A stretch of 64,000 bases of DNA from Pseudomonadota bacterium (GCA_028404565.1 JAOOBR010000001.1:62001-126000); one strand, 5' to 3'. Counted from the stretch's first letter, positions 34,086 to 45,087 are shown. The notes: generated from the sequence alone by a model not told the origin. Translations and numbers: made by a program.

Positions 34086-34517
34086 ATGAAAATTAATTAC
34101 ATCGGTACGGTGATTGCAGATAATTTATCTGAACTAATGCTGCCATATTTCCAGGATATGGTGCATGCCGGATTCCCCAGTCCTGCAAGTGATTTCATAG
34201 AATCGCCTATAGATCTAAATGAATATTTAATAAAGAATAATGCTGCTACCTTTCTTGTGAGAGTAAGTGGAAAATCTATGATAGGTGCAGGCATTAATGA
34301 TGGTGCAACTCTCATAATAGACAGAAGTATTAAGCCCTCTCATAACAGCATCATAGTGGCAGCAGTTGATGGTGAATTTGTTTGTAGAAGACTTAAAACT
34401 AAGCCTAAATTATGCCTAGTCGCTGAAAATAAAGGCTATAAACCAATCTATATAAATAGCCAAATAGACTTTGAAGTAACTGGGCTAGTAACTTCGGTCA
34501 TTAATCAATTTACATGA
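34086..34517 (+). CDS. umuD: UmuD, DNA polymerase V accessory subunit (altered catalytic site)
   Basis: UmuD is an S24-family protein that cuts itself upon RecA activation and then joins UmuC as polymerase V. The 143-aa protein keeps the cleavage bond in HAGFPSP (Ala-Gly) and the nucleophile Ser in SGKSMIGAG. In the second catalytic motif, VDGEFVCRRL, an Arg stands where E. coli UmuD has the general base Lys97 (VDGEFTVKKL). Lys residues follow only four and six positions after this Arg. Self-cleavage may thus be slow or need another base. It is SOS-controlled by the box at 34047-34066 and followed by a membrane protein and umuC. Confidence 0.92.
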   Translation: MKINYIGTVIADNLSELMLPYFQDMVHAGFPSPASDFIESPIDLNEYLIKNNAATFLVRVSGKSMIGAGINDGATLIIDRSIKPSHNSIIVAAVDGEFVCRRLKTKPKLCLVAENKGYKPIYINSQIDFEVTGLVTSVINQFT

Positions 34518-34538
34518 AAATATTTTTAAGAAAGAGTT

Positions 34539-34922
34539 ATGTCTGAATTAGAAATGTTGGCAATGTTTTTCATACAAATTATTGTTGGCTTAGGGATACT
34601 AATTTTTATAAGTGCAATCTTTTATTGTATTGGTATTCTTTTGGGTGGTGCTTTGACTATCATATATTTGCTCTTATATATGTTCTTAATGTATCCAGTA
34701 ATAGAGTCTTTTAGAGGTTTATTTTGGAGGATAAAGGATTTTTTTTTTCCAACACCAACACTACCTTGTTGGGTTCAAACTAAGGTCCTTAAAGAAGCAG
34801 CTGAGTTTGTTCATTCAAAGCATAGGCCATGGGATGACGATAATTTATTTGGAGAATACATTTGGGTTGCGCATGAAAGAATGTGCATTAAATGGGATAA
34901 AGCATTTGGGGATGTAATATGA
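34539..34922 (+). CDS. Membrane protein inserted between umuD and umuC
   Basis: A 127-aa protein with two adjacent hydrophobic segments (about 7-32 and 35-57), then a cytosolic tail with [17 protein letters not shown] and several Trp and His residues. I do not recognise the family. Its stop overlaps the umuC start (ATGA) and it follows umuD by 21 bases, so it is induced with polymerase V during SOS. umuD and umuC are normally adjacent, which makes this gene an unusual guest; a cell-division or membrane role during damage is possible but unproven. Confidence 0.75.
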   Translation: MSELEMLAMFFIQIIVGLGILIFISAIFYCIGILLGGALTIIYLLLYMFLMYPVIESFRGLFWRIKDFFFPTPTLPCWVQTKVLKEAAEFVHSKHRPWDDDNLFGEYIWVAHERMCIKWDKAFGDVI

Positions 34923-36178
34923 GCATAGCCCTAGTAGATTGTGATAGCTTTTATGCTTCATGTGAAAGAGTGTTTCGTCCTGATCTTAAGAGTAGACCTA
35001 TCGTTGTCCTCTCTAATAATGATGGCTGTGTAATTGCAAGGAGCGCAGAGGCAAAAGCGATGGGTGTAAAGATGGGAGTTCCTTGGTTTAAGATCAAAGA
35101 TAGGTATATCAGAAAAGGCGGTATTGTTTTCTCATCTAATTTTGCTTTCTATGGAGATATGTCCAGAAGAGTTATGAATATTTTAAATTCCATTTCTCCA
35201 AAAACAGAAGTCTATAGCATTGATGAAGCATTCTTAGATTTCTCAGGTACCGAAAAAAATATAGGTTGTTTCGACTTTGGCTTACGTCTAAAAAATACTG
35301 TAGGAAGATGGACAGGAATACCTGTACGAATAGGTATAGGGCCTACTAAGACGCTAGCTAAGATTGCTAGCTATCAAATAAAAAAAAGGGATCTTCAATC
35401 AAGAGTTTTAGTGCTGGATAGCCAGAGAGATATAAGTGAAGCCCTTAAAAGCACCCCAGTTGGTGAGATATGGGGAGTTGGCAGAAGATTAAATAGAAAA
35501 CTATCAATGGCAGGTATTAGAAATGCTCTGCAACTATCATATGCCCCACCTCAGGATATAAGAAAAAGGTTTAGTATTGTTTTAGAGCGTACAGTTAGAG
35601 AGCTTAATGGTGAAAAATGTTTGGATATCGAAGATGTTTCTCCGACTAAAAAACAAATTGTGGTCAGTAGAAGTTTTGCAAAAAAGATTACTAATTTAGA
35701 AGTCCTAAATACTGTTGTTAATGATTATGTGGTGAGAGCAGCTGAAAAATTAAGATCTGAAAAACAAAAAAGTTCAAGAATATCAGTATTTATCAGAACT
35801 AGTCCTTTTGATGCTAATGAAAGTTACAGGGCTATAAAAAGCTACTCATTCACTTACCCAACAGACGATTCAAGAGATTTTTTATATGCTGTAAGAAAAA
35901 TTCTACCTAAAATCTACAAACCTAATTATAGATATTCAAAAGCTGGAATTATGCTAAGTTCATTTTCAGATATTGGATATGTACAGAATTCTTTATTTAA
36001 TGAAAGTCATACTTACAAGATGGATTCAAAGTTAATGAAAGTAATTGATCAATTAAATTTAAATCAAAAGCAGATCTATATTGCTTCACAAAACATAGGC
36101 AGATTTAAGCCCATACAGAGGAATATGATATCTCCAAGATACACTACTAGATGGAGTGACTTACCTACGGTTAAGTAG
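34919..36178 (+). CDS. umuC: DNA polymerase V catalytic subunit UmuC
   Basis: This 419-aa Y-family polymerase performs translesion synthesis. The palm motif [16 protein letters not shown] carries the first catalytic Asp and the steric-gate region, [10 protein letters not shown] the second catalytic pair, and [10 protein letters not shown] lies in the fingers. The thumb helix-hairpin-helix ([11 protein letters not shown]) and little-finger domain follow. The C-terminal end (about 400-419) has the DUF4113-type RWSDLPTV tail typical of UmuC. It overlaps the membrane protein gene by 4 bases and the convergent DUF1289 gene by 8. Confidence 0.96.
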   Translation: MSIALVDCDSFYASCERVFRPDLKSRPIVVLSNNDGCVIARSAEAKAMGVKMGVPWFKIKDRYIRKGGIVFSSNFAFYGDMSRRVMNILNSISPKTEVYSIDEAFLDFSGTEKNIGCFDFGLRLKNTVGRWTGIPVRIGIGPTKTLAKIASYQIKKRDLQSRVLVLDSQRDISEALKSTPVGEIWGVGRRLNRKLSMAGIRNALQLSYAPPQDIRKRFSIVLERTVRELNGEKCLDIEDVSPTKKQIVVSRSFAKKITNLEVLNTVVNDYVVRAAEKLRSEKQKSSRISVFIRTSPFDANESYRAIKSYSFTYPTDDSRDFLYAVRKILPKIYKPNYRYSKAGIMLSSFSDIGYVQNSLFNESHTYKMDSKLMKVIDQLNLNQKQIYIASQNIGRFKPIQRNMISPRYTTRWSDLPTVK

Positions 36179-36620
36179 CCCGATTAAAGAATTTATAATA
36201 ATGAGCTTCTGATAGTTGAAGCATTTCTTGATTAATCAAATCCCGAAGCTCTATAAGTGAAAGATCAGAAAATGCTGGCAATATTTCAACCCCAAAATCA
36301 TTTACATTTAAGTCTTTATTGCTGGAAGCTCGAAGTAAGTCAAAAATCCAAGTAATAGGCTCAAGAGAGCTATTGAAGTTAATAGAAAATTCATTCATCT
36401 TACTTTCGAAGAGATCGCTATCAGAAATAGTAAACTTTTCTTCAAGAATAGTTGTCTTAAACTGCTCAAGCCTAGAATTAACAACCGCTCTCTCGTCAGT
36501 CGAGAACTTACCCCAATTAGTAATTTCATGTGAAAACCTTTTACATCCCTTGCAAACATCGTCTCCAAAAGTTGTAGAGCAGATACCAATACAAGGTGTT
36601 GATGAACGATTTTTTTGCAT
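36171..36620 (-). CDS. DUF1289-domain protein
   Basis: A 149-aa protein whose first 40 residues match DUF1289, a small cysteine-rich motif: [19 protein letters not shown], with four cysteines, then RFSHEITNW. These cysteines may bind zinc or an Fe-S cluster. Stand-alone DUF1289 proteins are usually about 60 residues; the extra 100 residues here are helical and unrecognised. It is convergent with umuC and divergent from acnB, with a 76-base promoter gap. Confidence 0.82.
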   Translation of the reverse strand: MQKNRSSTPCIGICSTTFGDDVCKGCKRFSHEITNWGKFSTDERAVVNSRLEQFKTTILEEKFTISDSDLFESKMNEFSINFNSSLEPITWIFDLLRASSNKDLNVNDFGVEILPAFSDLSLIELRDLINQEMLQLSEAHYYKFFNRAT

Positions 36621-36696
36621 GTATCAAATAATACAATATTATTTAATTTTTGTAATTTGGTTGGAAAGTTTATCTTAAGAGAAGTAAAATAGGCGC

Positions 36697-39273
36697 GTGT
36701 TAGAGGACTATAAAAAGCATTGTAAAGAAAGAGAGGAGATGGGCATACCGCCTCTTCCATTGAGTGCTGAACAAACAGCAGATGTTGTAAATCTTCTTAA
36801 AAAAGAGCATCAAGATAACGAACTTTTATTACATTTATTAAAAGAAAGAGTGCCTGCAGGAGTAGATGATGCAGCATATGTTAAGGCAGGATTCTTATCT
36901 GATTTAACAAAGGGAGAAACGGAAAGTCCATATATTTCTAAAGAGGATGCTGTTGCAATATTAGGAACAATGCTTGGTGGCTACAATATTCAACCTCTTA
37001 TTGACTGCCTTGAAATAGAGGGATTGGCAGATGATGCTGCAACTGCTCTAAGTAATACACTCCTAATTTTTGATGCCTTTAACGATATCTACGAACTTTC
37101 GAAGACTAATGAACATGCAAGAACAGTAATTGATTCATGGGCAAATGCAGAATGGTTCACCAGTAAAGAAGAAATATCTGAAAGTATAAAGCTTACTGTT
37201 TTTAAGGTACCAGGTGAAATCAATACTGATGATTTATCTCCTGCTCCTGATGCGTGGTCAAGACCAGATATTCCTCTTCATGCCCTCGCAATGTTAAAAA
37301 TGCCAAGAGAGGGAATAGAAAACCCTCTAGAAATCATAGAAGAATTAAAGCAGAAAGGAAATCCTGTTGTCTTTGTGGGAGATGTTGTTGGAACAGGCTC
37401 ATCTAGAAAATCTGCTACTAATTCAGTCTTATGGCATATGGGAGATGAGATTCCAGCAATTCCAAATAAAAAAGAAGGTGGCTTTTGTTTTGGAGGAAAG
37501 ATTGCACCTATTTTCTACAATACTTTAGAGGATTCTGGAGCCTTTCCTGTTGAATGTGATGTTTCAAAATTAGAGATGGGCCAAGAGATAATTTTTGAGC
37601 CATTCAAAGGAAGAATTAACGATGCTAAAACTAATGAGTTACTCAGTGAGTTTAAATTAAAAACGGAGGTACTGCTCGATGAGGTTAGAGCTAATGGCAG
37701 AATTCCTCTTATCATTGGAAGACAGTTAACAGATAAAACAAGAGAAGTTCTGGGATTAGAACCTACTGACGTCTTTAGAAGACCAAATCAAAATGATACC
37801 TCTAGCAAAGGATATACCTTGGCACAAAAGATGGTTGGAAAAGCATGCGGAGTTGAGGGAGTAAGACCAGGTGACTACTGCGAACCTAGGATGAGTACGG
37901 TTGGATCTCAAGATACCACAGGACCAATGACCAGGGATGAATTAAAAGAACTTGCTTGTCTTGGCTTCTCAGCAGATTTAGTAATGCAGTCTTTTTGTCA
38001 TACTGCAGCTTATCCAAAACCAGTGGACATTGATACTCAACATTCTCTTCCAGAATTTATTAAGACAAGGGGTGGAGTATCTCTTAAGCCTGGAGATGGA
38101 ATTATCCACTCTTGGCTTAACAGAATGCTAATTCCTGATACCGTAGGAACTGGTGGAGATAGTCATACAAGATTCCCAATTGGTATAAGCTTTCCAGCGG
38201 GCTCTGGATTAGTTGCTTTTGCAGCGACCCTTGGTGTTATGCCTTTAGATATGCCTGAATCAGTTCTGGTTAGATTCAAAGGTGATATGCAACCTGGTAT
38301 CACTCTCAGAGACTTAGTTAATGCAATACCATATGCTGCAATCCAACAAGGCCATCTCACTGTTGCTAAAGAAGGCAAAAAGAATATCTTCTCAGGAAGA
38401 TGCCTAGAGGTTGAGGGGCTTCCTTATTTAAAAGTGGAACAAGCTTTTGAAATCTCTGATGCTTCAGCAGAGAGGTCTGCATCAGGATGCACAATCAGAT
38501 TGGACAAAGAACCTATTATTGAGTATTTAAACTCAAATATAGTTATGTTGAGATGGATGATTACCAATGGATATGGCGACCCTAAAACATTAGAAAGAAG
38601 AGCAAGTGCTATGGAAGATTGGATTAAGGATCCTAAATTGTTAGAGCCAGATAAGGATGCTGAATATGCAGCAATAATTGAAATTGATTTAAATGAGATC
38701 AAAGAGCCTCTTCTAGCTTGTCCAAACGACCCAGATGACATTAAACCTCTATCAAAAGTTCAAAATACTAAAATTGATGAGGTCTTTCTTGGATCTTGTA
38801 TGACAAATATTGGACACTTTAGAGCTGCAGGACATCTGCTTAAAAAACACAATGGTACAAAAGCAAGATTTTGGGTTGTGCCACCGACAAAAATGGATGA
38901 ACAGCAGTTGATGGAGGAAGGCATCTACAATATATTTGGCGTCTCGGGTGCGAGAACAGAGATGCCTGGTTGCTCACTGTGTATGGGTAATCAAGCAAGG
39001 GTTTTAGCAAACTCTACTGTAGTGTCTACCTCAACAAGAAATTATCCAAATAGACTTGGCGATGGAGCAGATGTTTTTCTTGCTTCTGCAGAGCTTTCAT
39101 CTGTTGCAGCAGTTCTTGGAAGATTGCCTACTCCAGAAGAGTATCTTGAGTTCATGAATGAGATCAATCCTTTATCGGAAGAAATATATAGATACTTAAA
39201 CTTTGATCAACTGCCTGAATATTTAAGTGATGCTAAAAAAGCTGAAATTTCAGCAGTTAATATTGTTTCTTAG
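36697..39273 (+). CDS. acnB: Bifunctional aconitate hydratase B / 2-methylisocitrate dehydratase
   Basis: AcnB interconverts citrate and isocitrate in the TCA cycle and also hydrates 2-methylaconitate in the methylcitrate cycle. The 858-aa length and order of domains (HEAT-like domain 5, swivel, then catalytic) are those of AcnB. Cluster cysteines lie in [12 protein letters not shown] and [10 protein letters not shown], and the swivel motif is [16 protein letters not shown]. Translation starts at GTG (36697), giving MLEDYKKH, which matches the usual AcnB N terminus. Since prpBCD are nearby and neither acnD nor prpF is seen, AcnB probably serves the propionate pathway as well. Confidence 0.97.
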   Translation: MLEDYKKHCKEREEMGIPPLPLSAEQTADVVNLLKKEHQDNELLLHLLKERVPAGVDDAAYVKAGFLSDLTKGETESPYISKEDAVAILGTMLGGYNIQPLIDCLEIEGLADDAATALSNTLLIFDAFNDIYELSKTNEHARTVIDSWANAEWFTSKEEISESIKLTVFKVPGEINTDDLSPAPDAWSRPDIPLHALAMLKMPREGIENPLEIIEELKQKGNPVVFVGDVVGTGSSRKSATNSVLWHMGDEIPAIPNKKEGGFCFGGKIAPIFYNTLEDSGAFPVECDVSKLEMGQEIIFEPFKGRINDAKTNELLSEFKLKTEVLLDEVRANGRIPLIIGRQLTDKTREVLGLEPTDVFRRPNQNDTSSKGYTLAQKMVGKACGVEGVRPGDYCEPRMSTVGSQDTTGPMTRDELKELACLGFSADLVMQSFCHTAAYPKPVDIDTQHSLPEFIKTRGGVSLKPGDGIIHSWLNRMLIPDTVGTGGDSHTRFPIGISFPAGSGLVAFAATLGVMPLDMPESVLVRFKGDMQPGITLRDLVNAIPYAAIQQGHLTVAKEGKKNIFSGRCLEVEGLPYLKVEQAFEISDASAERSASGCTIRLDKEPIIEYLNSNIVMLRWMITNGYGDPKTLERRASAMEDWIKDPKLLEPDKDAEYAAIIEIDLNEIKEPLLACPNDPDDIKPLSKVQNTKIDEVFLGSCMTNIGHFRAAGHLLKKHNGTKARFWVVPPTKMDEQQLMEEGIYNIFGVSGARTEMPGCSLCMGNQARVLANSTVVSTSTRNYPNRLGDGADVFLASAELSSVAAVLGRLPTPEEYLEFMNEINPLSEEIYRYLNFDQLPEYLSDAKKAEISAVNIVS

Positions 39274-39276
39274 GAC

Positions 39277-40755
39277 TTAGCTTTCTTTTTTTGACATTTT
39301 AATGATGTCACTTCTTTCCTCTTCTAGATTTTCAAGGTATCCATCATCAATTTCTGTTGGGTATTTTCCTGTGAAGATTGATGTTTCAAAATCTTTTATT
39401 TCAGGATTTCCTTCTTGAACGGAGCTAATTAGATCTTCAAGGGTTTGATATATCAACTCGTCTGCTCCTATTGCATCTGCAATTTCATTTTCTGTTTTAT
39501 CATGAGCCACTAATTCTTTAGTTGCCGCCATATCAATTCCATAAAGATTTTGATACTTGACTGGAGGAGATGCAGAAGCAAATAAAACTTTTTTTGCACC
39601 AGCCTCCCTTACCATTTCGATTATCTGTCTACTAGTTGTTCCTCTGACAATTGAGTCATCAACAAGCAAGACATTCTTATCCTTAAATTCTAGGTCAAGA
39701 ATATTCAACTTTCTTCTGACAGATTTCTTTCTCTCCTCTTGAAGAGGCATTATGAATGTTCTCCCAATATATCTATTCTTAACAAAGCCCTGACGGTAAG
39801 GCTTTTTTAAATCTGCAGCAAGTTGAAGTGCAGCAGTTGTTGAGCTATCAGGTATTGGAATAACTACGTCTATTTCGTCAACTAGATTAAGTTTTCTTAT
39901 TCTATTAGCTAACCTCAACCCCATTCTCATTCTAGATCTATAAACTGAAATCTCATCGATAGTTGAATCTGGTCGAGCTAGATAAACATACTCAAATATA
40001 CAAGGATTTTTTTCACTGTCTTGAAAACATTGTTGAGTGAATATCTTGCCTGAGTTATCTATAAAAACAGCCTCGCCTGGCTCAACATCTCTAAGTACTT
40101 TGAAACCTGTAGCTGAAAATAATGCTGTTTCAGAAGAAACTACATATTCATTTCTATTTTTACCCTTTCTAACTCCAATAGTTAAAGGTCTTATCCCTAG
40201 AGGATCTCTAAAAGCAACGATTCCATATCCAGTTATTAATGCTACGACAGCATATGCACCATTTATTCGTAAATGTGTTTTTTCAACAGCTGCAAAAAAG
40301 TCTTTTGGTTTAGGAAAAACTGCTTCTTGCTTAGAAAGCTCAAGTGCAAAAATATTCAACAATACTTCTGAATCAGAATCTGTGTTTATGTGGCGTCTTT
40401 CTGCATGGAAAAGCTCTGCGGCTAATTTTTTGGAATTTGTTAAGTTTCCGTTATGGGCTAAGCTTATGCCATAAGGAGTATTAACATACATTGGCTGAGC
40501 AAACTCCTTGCCTATACCTCCAGCAGTTGGATATCTTACATGCCCTATTCCAAAATTTCCTTGAAGATTGCTCATATGATTCTGCTGAAACACATCTCTT
40601 ACATAACCTTTTGACTTCCGACTATTGAGTTTACCACTAGGTTCGCACACAACCATACCAGCTGCATCTTGTCCCCTGTGTTGCAGCATAAGCAGAGACT
40701 CGTAAATCTCCTCAGCTACATTATTTTCTGCAGAAATCCCTATTATTCCGCACAT
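39277..40755 (-). CDS. purF: Amidophosphoribosyltransferase
   Basis: PurF makes phosphoribosylamine from PRPP and glutamine, the first committed step of purine synthesis. The 492-aa protein begins MCGIIGISA, with the N-terminal Cys nucleophile of class II glutamine amidotransferases exposed after Met removal. The ammonia-using half has the PRPP motif VLLVDDSIVRGTTSR (about 358-372). It follows cvpA by 35 bases, the conserved gammaproteobacterial cvpA-purF order, and is convergent with acnB. Confidence 0.97.
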   Translation of the reverse strand: MCGIIGISAENNVAEEIYESLLMLQHRGQDAAGMVVCEPSGKLNSRKSKGYVRDVFQQNHMSNLQGNFGIGHVRYPTAGGIGKEFAQPMYVNTPYGISLAHNGNLTNSKKLAAELFHAERRHINTDSDSEVLLNIFALELSKQEAVFPKPKDFFAAVEKTHLRINGAYAVVALITGYGIVAFRDPLGIRPLTIGVRKGKNRNEYVVSSETALFSATGFKVLRDVEPGEAVFIDNSGKIFTQQCFQDSEKNPCIFEYVYLARPDSTIDEISVYRSRMRMGLRLANRIRKLNLVDEIDVVIPIPDSSTTAALQLAADLKKPYRQGFVKNRYIGRTFIMPLQEERKKSVRRKLNILDLEFKDKNVLLVDDSIVRGTTSRQIIEMVREAGAKKVLFASASPPVKYQNLYGIDMAATKELVAHDKTENEIADAIGADELIYQTLEDLISSVQEGNPEIKDFETSIFTGKYPTEIDDGYLENLEEERSDIIKMSKKES

Positions 40756-40790
40756 TTTTATTCCCCGTTTTTAATTAAATCCTCTATGTC

Positions 40791-41279
40791 TTATTCTTTT
40801 AATAAATCCTTTATGTAACTTTCTAAAACTGGCAAAAGATCCTCGAAAAATGGTGATACCTTTGATTCACTAAAGATTTCAGCTTCCTTTAAATTCGAGG
40901 GTAAAAGAAAGTAAACAGCCAAAATTACTACTAATCCCCTACTTACTCCAAATAATACACCCATAAATTTATCAAAGCCAGACATTCCAGACCATTTGAC
41001 TATTCTTGAAATTAAATTAGTCAAAAATCCACCAATTACAATGGAAACTAAAAAAATAAGAACAGATGCGATGATTTTTGAAACCTCTGGATTTCCAACA
41101 ATTTCTAGAACTTTTGGTGTTACATATCCCTCGAAGCCAACTGCAGCAAAGAAAGCAAAGATCCATAGCAAAAGTGATAAAAATTCCTTAGTAAAACCCC
41201 TAAAAAGTGAAATGATTCCGGAGGAACCTATAACAAATAATATAATTAGATCTGTAATATTGAGACCTAGGGTTTCCAT
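40791..41279 (-). CDS. cvpA: CvpA family membrane protein
   Basis: The 162-aa protein has four hydrophobic segments (about 8-25, 28-48, 64-86 and 104-124), the layout of CvpA inner-membrane proteins first linked to colicin V production and to envelope homeostasis. GLNITDLIILFV opens the protein, and KWSGMSGFDKFMGVLFGVSRG is the typical conserved loop before the last span. Its start overlaps the SPOR-protein gene by 13 bases. It precedes purF, with which it is usually co-transcribed. Confidence 0.9.
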   Translation of the reverse strand: METLGLNITDLIILFVIGSSGIISLFRGFTKEFLSLLLWIFAFFAAVGFEGYVTPKVLEIVGNPEVSKIIASVLIFLVSIVIGGFLTNLISRIVKWSGMSGFDKFMGVLFGVSRGLVVILAVYFLLPSNLKEAEIFSESKVSPFFEDLLPVLESYIKDLLKE

Positions 41280-41650
41280 AAAACAACCTCACCAGAATCT
41301 GTTTCTGAAATTTCATAAATAAATTCAATATTTTTTTCTATATCTTCTTTCGTTCTAAAAGGGCCGACATAAACAGCAGTTAAAACGTCATTGTTTGGTA
41401 AGGCTTCAGTATATGCTGGAAAATAATTATTGATATTCTTTTTAAGAGCTTTTGCATTTTCTTCATTTTCGAAAACATTAACTCTAACCACATACATTTC
41501 AAAATCATCTTTACTCAACCCTCTAGCATTTGGTGCCAGTTGGTAACTAATTGAATCCTGATATTTTGGCTGAGGAGATAACACAAAGATAAAGATTATT
41601 AATCCCATAAGGATTATAAAGATTAAGCCAACGAGTTTTTCTAAATTCAT
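41267..41650 (-). CDS. dedD: Membrane-anchored SPOR-domain protein (DedD-like)
   Basis: A 127-aa protein with one N-terminal membrane anchor (VGLIFIILMGLIIFIFVL) and a periplasmic SPOR domain of about 70 residues (YVVRVNVFENEENAKALKK to VYVGPFRTKEDIE). SPOR domains bind denuded septal peptidoglycan. Its place between accD and cvpA is that of dedD. It is shorter than E. coli DedD (about 220 residues), as the linker is almost absent. It overlaps accD by 4 bases; folC, normally between them, is missing. Confidence 0.82.
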   Translation of the reverse strand: MNLEKLVGLIFIILMGLIIFIFVLSPQPKYQDSISYQLAPNARGLSKDDFEMYVVRVNVFENEENAKALKKNINNYFPAYTEALPNNDVLTAVYVGPFRTKEDIEKNIEFIYEISETDSGEVVLWKP

Positions 41651-42498
41651 TTTGATATTTTATCTAAAATCCCGATTATTTTACTTCTTATTTCTGATCT
41701 ATGAACAATCATATCTATAGCTCCGTGTTCAAGTAAAAATTCTGACTTTTGAAAGTCTTCAGGCAACTCAACTCTTACAGTTTGTTCAATCACTCTTCGG
41801 CCTGCAAAACCAACAAAAGCCTTTGGCTCTGCTATGTTTATATCACCTAACATTGCTAAGCTTGCTGATACTCCTCCAAATATTGGATCAACCATTACAG
41901 AAATATATGGTAGTTTGTTTGATTTTAATTTCTGAATTGCAGCAGATGTTTTTGCCATTTGCATAAGAGAAACCATTGATTCCTGCATTCTTGCCCCGCC
42001 ACTTGTTGAAAAACAAATAAATGGTGTCTTGTTCTCAATTGCTTGCTCGACGCCTTGAACAAATTTCTCACCAACGACACTTCCCATCGAGCCACCCATA
42101 AACTTAAATTCAAATGCTGCAACTGTAACTAGTCTTCCATCAAGCTTCCCAAATCCGACCAATAGAGCCTCACTCTCTCCAGTATTTTTCTTAGCTTCTT
42201 TAATTCTTGCAGGATATGATTTGACGTCTCTAAAACCAAGAGGATCTTCAGTTTCGATATTTGATGCAATTTCAGTGAAATTCCCATTATCTAAGAAAAT
42301 ATTGAATCTAGTTCTAGCACCAATCCTTAAGTGATGATCACATTTTGGACACACATATAAAGTTTTTTGTAATTCAGGTTTGTAAAGTGCTGATTCGCAT
42401 GACGGACAGGATGTCCAAACACCATCAGGAATCTTACTTTTTTTTGATTTTGAGGAACTTTTTCCTATTGACGGAATTAATTTTGTAAGCCAATTCAT
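41647..42498 (-). CDS. accD: Acetyl-CoA carboxylase carboxyltransferase subunit beta
   Basis: AccD, with AccA, transfers the carboxyl group from biotin to acetyl-CoA, making malonyl-CoA for fatty acid synthesis. The 283-aa protein has the N-terminal zinc ribbon (Cys31, Cys34, Cys50, Cys53) and a crotonase-like carboxyltransferase core with STSGGARMQES and the oxyanion region PIFGGVSAS. It follows trpA with a one-base overlap and overlaps the SPOR gene by 4 bases, so it is translated within the long trp-acc run. Confidence 0.97.
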   Translation of the reverse strand: MNWLTKLIPSIGKSSSKSKKSKIPDGVWTSCPSCESALYKPELQKTLYVCPKCDHHLRIGARTRFNIFLDNGNFTEIASNIETEDPLGFRDVKSYPARIKEAKKNTGESEALLVGFGKLDGRLVTVAAFEFKFMGGSMGSVVGEKFVQGVEQAIENKTPFICFSTSGGARMQESMVSLMQMAKTSAAIQKLKSNKLPYISVMVDPIFGGVSASLAMLGDINIAEPKAFVGFAGRRVIEQTVRVELPEDFQKSEFLLEHGAIDMIVHRSEIRSKIIGILDKISK

Positions 42499-43283
42499 TA
42501 TCTAATTGCATCTTTCATATTACTAATATAATCACTTACTTCATGAAAGTCTTTATTTTCTGAATTTTTATGAATAAGCTCAACTATTGAGGATCCAATG
42601 ACTATGCCATCAGAAAAAGATGAAAGAAGCTTAGCATCATCTTTTGTTTTAATACCAAAACCTGCCATTACTGGAGTCATTGAAATAGATTTTATATATT
42701 GAATATTTTTTTTAATCTCGTTTCCATCAAGATTAGATGATCCTGTCACCCCTCTTAAAGTTACATAATAAATAAAACCCGAACTATTTGCTGCAATTTG
42801 CTGAATTCTCTCTCTTGAAGTGGTTGGTGATACGAGTGAAATAATATCTAAATTTTTATTATCTATCCCAGAATCTTTAAGTGAAAATTCCCCAGGAATA
42901 TCAACTACCAAAACCCCATCAACTCCTAATTCATCAGATCTGTTTATTAGGTCTGTATACATTAAGAAATTATTTATGTAGCCCATTAAAATAATCGGCG
43001 TTTCAGTATCTTTTTTTCTAAATCTCCCAATCAGGTCTAAAATTTTTTGGAGATTAGTATCATTTTCTAAGCTTCTATCATGAGCTTGTTGGATTGTCGG
43101 ACCTTCAGCTATTGGATCAGTAAAAGGAACACCAATTTCTAAGATATCTACTCCTGAATCAACACATAAATGCATTAATTCAAGTGAAGTTTCTAAATCG
43201 GGGTCTCCTGCAACTATATAACCAACAAAAGCTTTTTGGTTATCTTGAGAAAGCTCTTTTAACTTCTTTTCGATCCTTTTCAA
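42498..43283 (-). CDS. trpA: Tryptophan synthase alpha subunit
   Basis: TrpA cleaves indole-3-glycerol phosphate to indole and glyceraldehyde-3-phosphate; the indole channels to TrpB. The 261-aa TIM barrel has the catalytic Glu and Asp in [16 protein letters not shown] (about 44-59) and the phosphate-binding loop [20 protein letters not shown] is the mobile loop 6. Its ATG overlaps the trpB stop (ATGA), the usual coupling that balances the alpha2beta2 complex. Confidence 0.96.
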   Translation of the reverse strand: MKRIEKKLKELSQDNQKAFVGYIVAGDPDLETSLELMHLCVDSGVDILEIGVPFTDPIAEGPTIQQAHDRSLENDTNLQKILDLIGRFRKKDTETPIILMGYINNFLMYTDLINRSDELGVDGVLVVDIPGEFSLKDSGIDNKNLDIISLVSPTTSRERIQQIAANSSGFIYYVTLRGVTGSSNLDGNEIKKNIQYIKSISMTPVMAGFGIKTKDDAKLLSSFSDGIVIGSSIVELIHKNSENKDFHEVSDYISNMKDAIR

Positions 43284-44476
43284 AGCTTGATATCCTCTAT
43301 TTCAACAACACTATTTAAATCTTTGTCTCCTCTTCCTGAGACGTTGATAACGATGTGCTGATCTTTTTTCATTTTTGGCATTAGCTCATCTAGGTGAGCA
43401 AACGCATGAGCTGTTTCTAGTGCAGGCAATATTCCCTCCATTTTATTTACCATATGAAAAGCTTTCATAACCTCATCATCTGAAACTGCAACATACTTAG
43501 CTCTTTTAATATCTTTTAGCCATGAATGCTCAGGCCCTACACCTGGATAATCTAAGCCTGCTGAGATAGAAGCTGTTCCTTTTACTTGTCCACTTTCATC
43601 TTGCATCAAATAACTTTTTGCACCATGAAGTACTCCAGGGGTTCCATCATTTAAAGGAGCTGCATGTTCACCTGTTTCTATACCTTTACCTGCTGCCTCA
43701 ACACCTATGAGCTCTACATTATCCATTTTAATAAAAGGATAAAAAATACCCATAGCATTTGATCCACCTCCAACACAGGCAATTATTGAATCTGGCATTC
43801 TTCCAAATGATTCCTGTGATTGGTCAATTAACTCATATCCTACGACTGCATTGAAATCTCTTACAATCATTGGATAAGGATGAGGCCCTGTAACACTGCC
43901 TATGATGTAGTATGTATCTTCAATATTAGTAACCCAGTCTCTTAAAGCCTCATTGAGAGCGTCCTTAAGAGTTGCTGATCCAGAATTTACTTCATGGACT
44001 TCAGCTCCTAAAAGCTTCATTCTATAAACGTTAAGCGATTGTCTCCTCACATCCTCAGATCCCATGTATATATGACAATCTAATCCAAGCCTAGCCGCAA
44101 CCGTAGCAGTTGCAACTCCATGTTGACCTGCACCAGTTTCTGCAATTATCCTTTTCTTTCCCATATATTTAGCTAAAAGGATTTGTCCAACTGTATTATT
44201 TATTTTGTGAGCGCCGGTATGATTTAAATCTTCCCTTTTTAACCAAATTGAAGCGGTGTTGTAATGCTCAGTGAGCCTTTTTGCAAAGTATAAAGGAGAT
44301 GGTCTTCCGACAAATTCAGCTAGATCTCTATGAAACTCGGCATTAAAATCATTATTATCCTTTAGAGTCTTATAAGTCTGTTCTAATTCATTAAGGGCAT
44401 ACATGAGAGTTTCTGGAACAAACTTCCCTCCATATTCGCCGAAGAATCCATCTTTATCAGGTAAATTGTCTTTCAT
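43280..44476 (-). CDS. trpB: Tryptophan synthase beta subunit
   Basis: TrpB is the PLP enzyme joining indole and serine to form tryptophan. The 398-aa protein has the PLP lysine in HTGAHKINN (about Lys84), the substrate loop ETGAGQHG, and the phosphate-binding [21 protein letters not shown] is the typical N terminus. It overlaps trpF by 4 bases and trpA by 4 bases. No trpEGDC genes are in the window, so the tryptophan pathway is split. Confidence 0.97.
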   Translation of the reverse strand: MKDNLPDKDGFFGEYGGKFVPETLMYALNELEQTYKTLKDNNDFNAEFHRDLAEFVGRPSPLYFAKRLTEHYNTASIWLKREDLNHTGAHKINNTVGQILLAKYMGKKRIIAETGAGQHGVATATVAARLGLDCHIYMGSEDVRRQSLNVYRMKLLGAEVHEVNSGSATLKDALNEALRDWVTNIEDTYYIIGSVTGPHPYPMIVRDFNAVVGYELIDQSQESFGRMPDSIIACVGGGSNAMGIFYPFIKMDNVELIGVEAAGKGIETGEHAAPLNDGTPGVLHGAKSYLMQDESGQVKGTASISAGLDYPGVGPEHSWLKDIKRAKYVAVSDDEVMKAFHMVNKMEGILPALETAHAFAHLDELMPKMKKDQHIVINVSGRGDKDLNSVVEIEDIKL

Positions 44477-45087
44477 TTTTTTATCAAGCTTAGTATTTCA
44501 ATAATCTTTGAGTGGTCTTTTAAGCCCGGAGAAGATTCTACCCCAGAATTAAAATCTAGACACCATGGATCTATTTTTAAGGCATTTTCTAGATTTTCAA
44601 TAGACAATCCTCCTGAAAGAATTATCTTTTTATCAAGAAATAAATCTTGATTAAGTATTTTCCAATCAAAGCTGCTTCCAGTTCCTCCATAAACACCTTC
44701 TCTAAAGGTATCACATAAAATTGCTTCAGCATTTTTGAAGTGTTTCATGTCTTCAAGAGACTTAGAATCTTTTATTCTTAATGCTTTCCAAAATTCGCAA
44801 TCAAATAATTTACAAAAATCTTCTGATTCGTCACCATGAAATTGAATGATTGGATTTTCAAAGTAACCTAATGAAGAGCTAACAAATGATTTTTCAGGAT
44901 TAGCAAATACGCAGACAGGCCTAGTTTTTTGGAAATCTGTATTTTTTATCTCATTTATAAATGCATGAGTAACATTTCTAGGACTATTTTCATGAAAAAT
45001 AAAACCAACATAGTCAACTCCATTTTCAATAAGAAAATTTAATGTTTCTATTTCTGTTATTCCACAAATTTTTATTTTCATATTCAA
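44473..45087 (-). CDS. trpF: Phosphoribosylanthranilate isomerase
   Basis: TrpF performs the Amadori rearrangement of phosphoribosylanthranilate in tryptophan synthesis. The 204-aa barrel has the catalytic Cys in KICGIT (strand 1) and the catalytic Asp in ILCDTF (about residue 128), with phosphate-binding GGTGSSFDW and ILSGGLS. The start ATG overlaps the truA stop (ATGA). A stand-alone trpF after truA is a standard gammaproteobacterial arrangement. Confidence 0.95.
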   Translation of the reverse strand: MNMKIKICGITEIETLNFLIENGVDYVGFIFHENSPRNVTHAFINEIKNTDFQKTRPVCVFANPEKSFVSSSLGYFENPIIQFHGDESEDFCKLFDCEFWKALRIKDSKSLEDMKHFKNAEAILCDTFREGVYGGTGSSFDWKILNQDLFLDKKIILSGGLSIENLENALKIDPWCLDFNSGVESSPGLKDHSKIIEILSLIKK

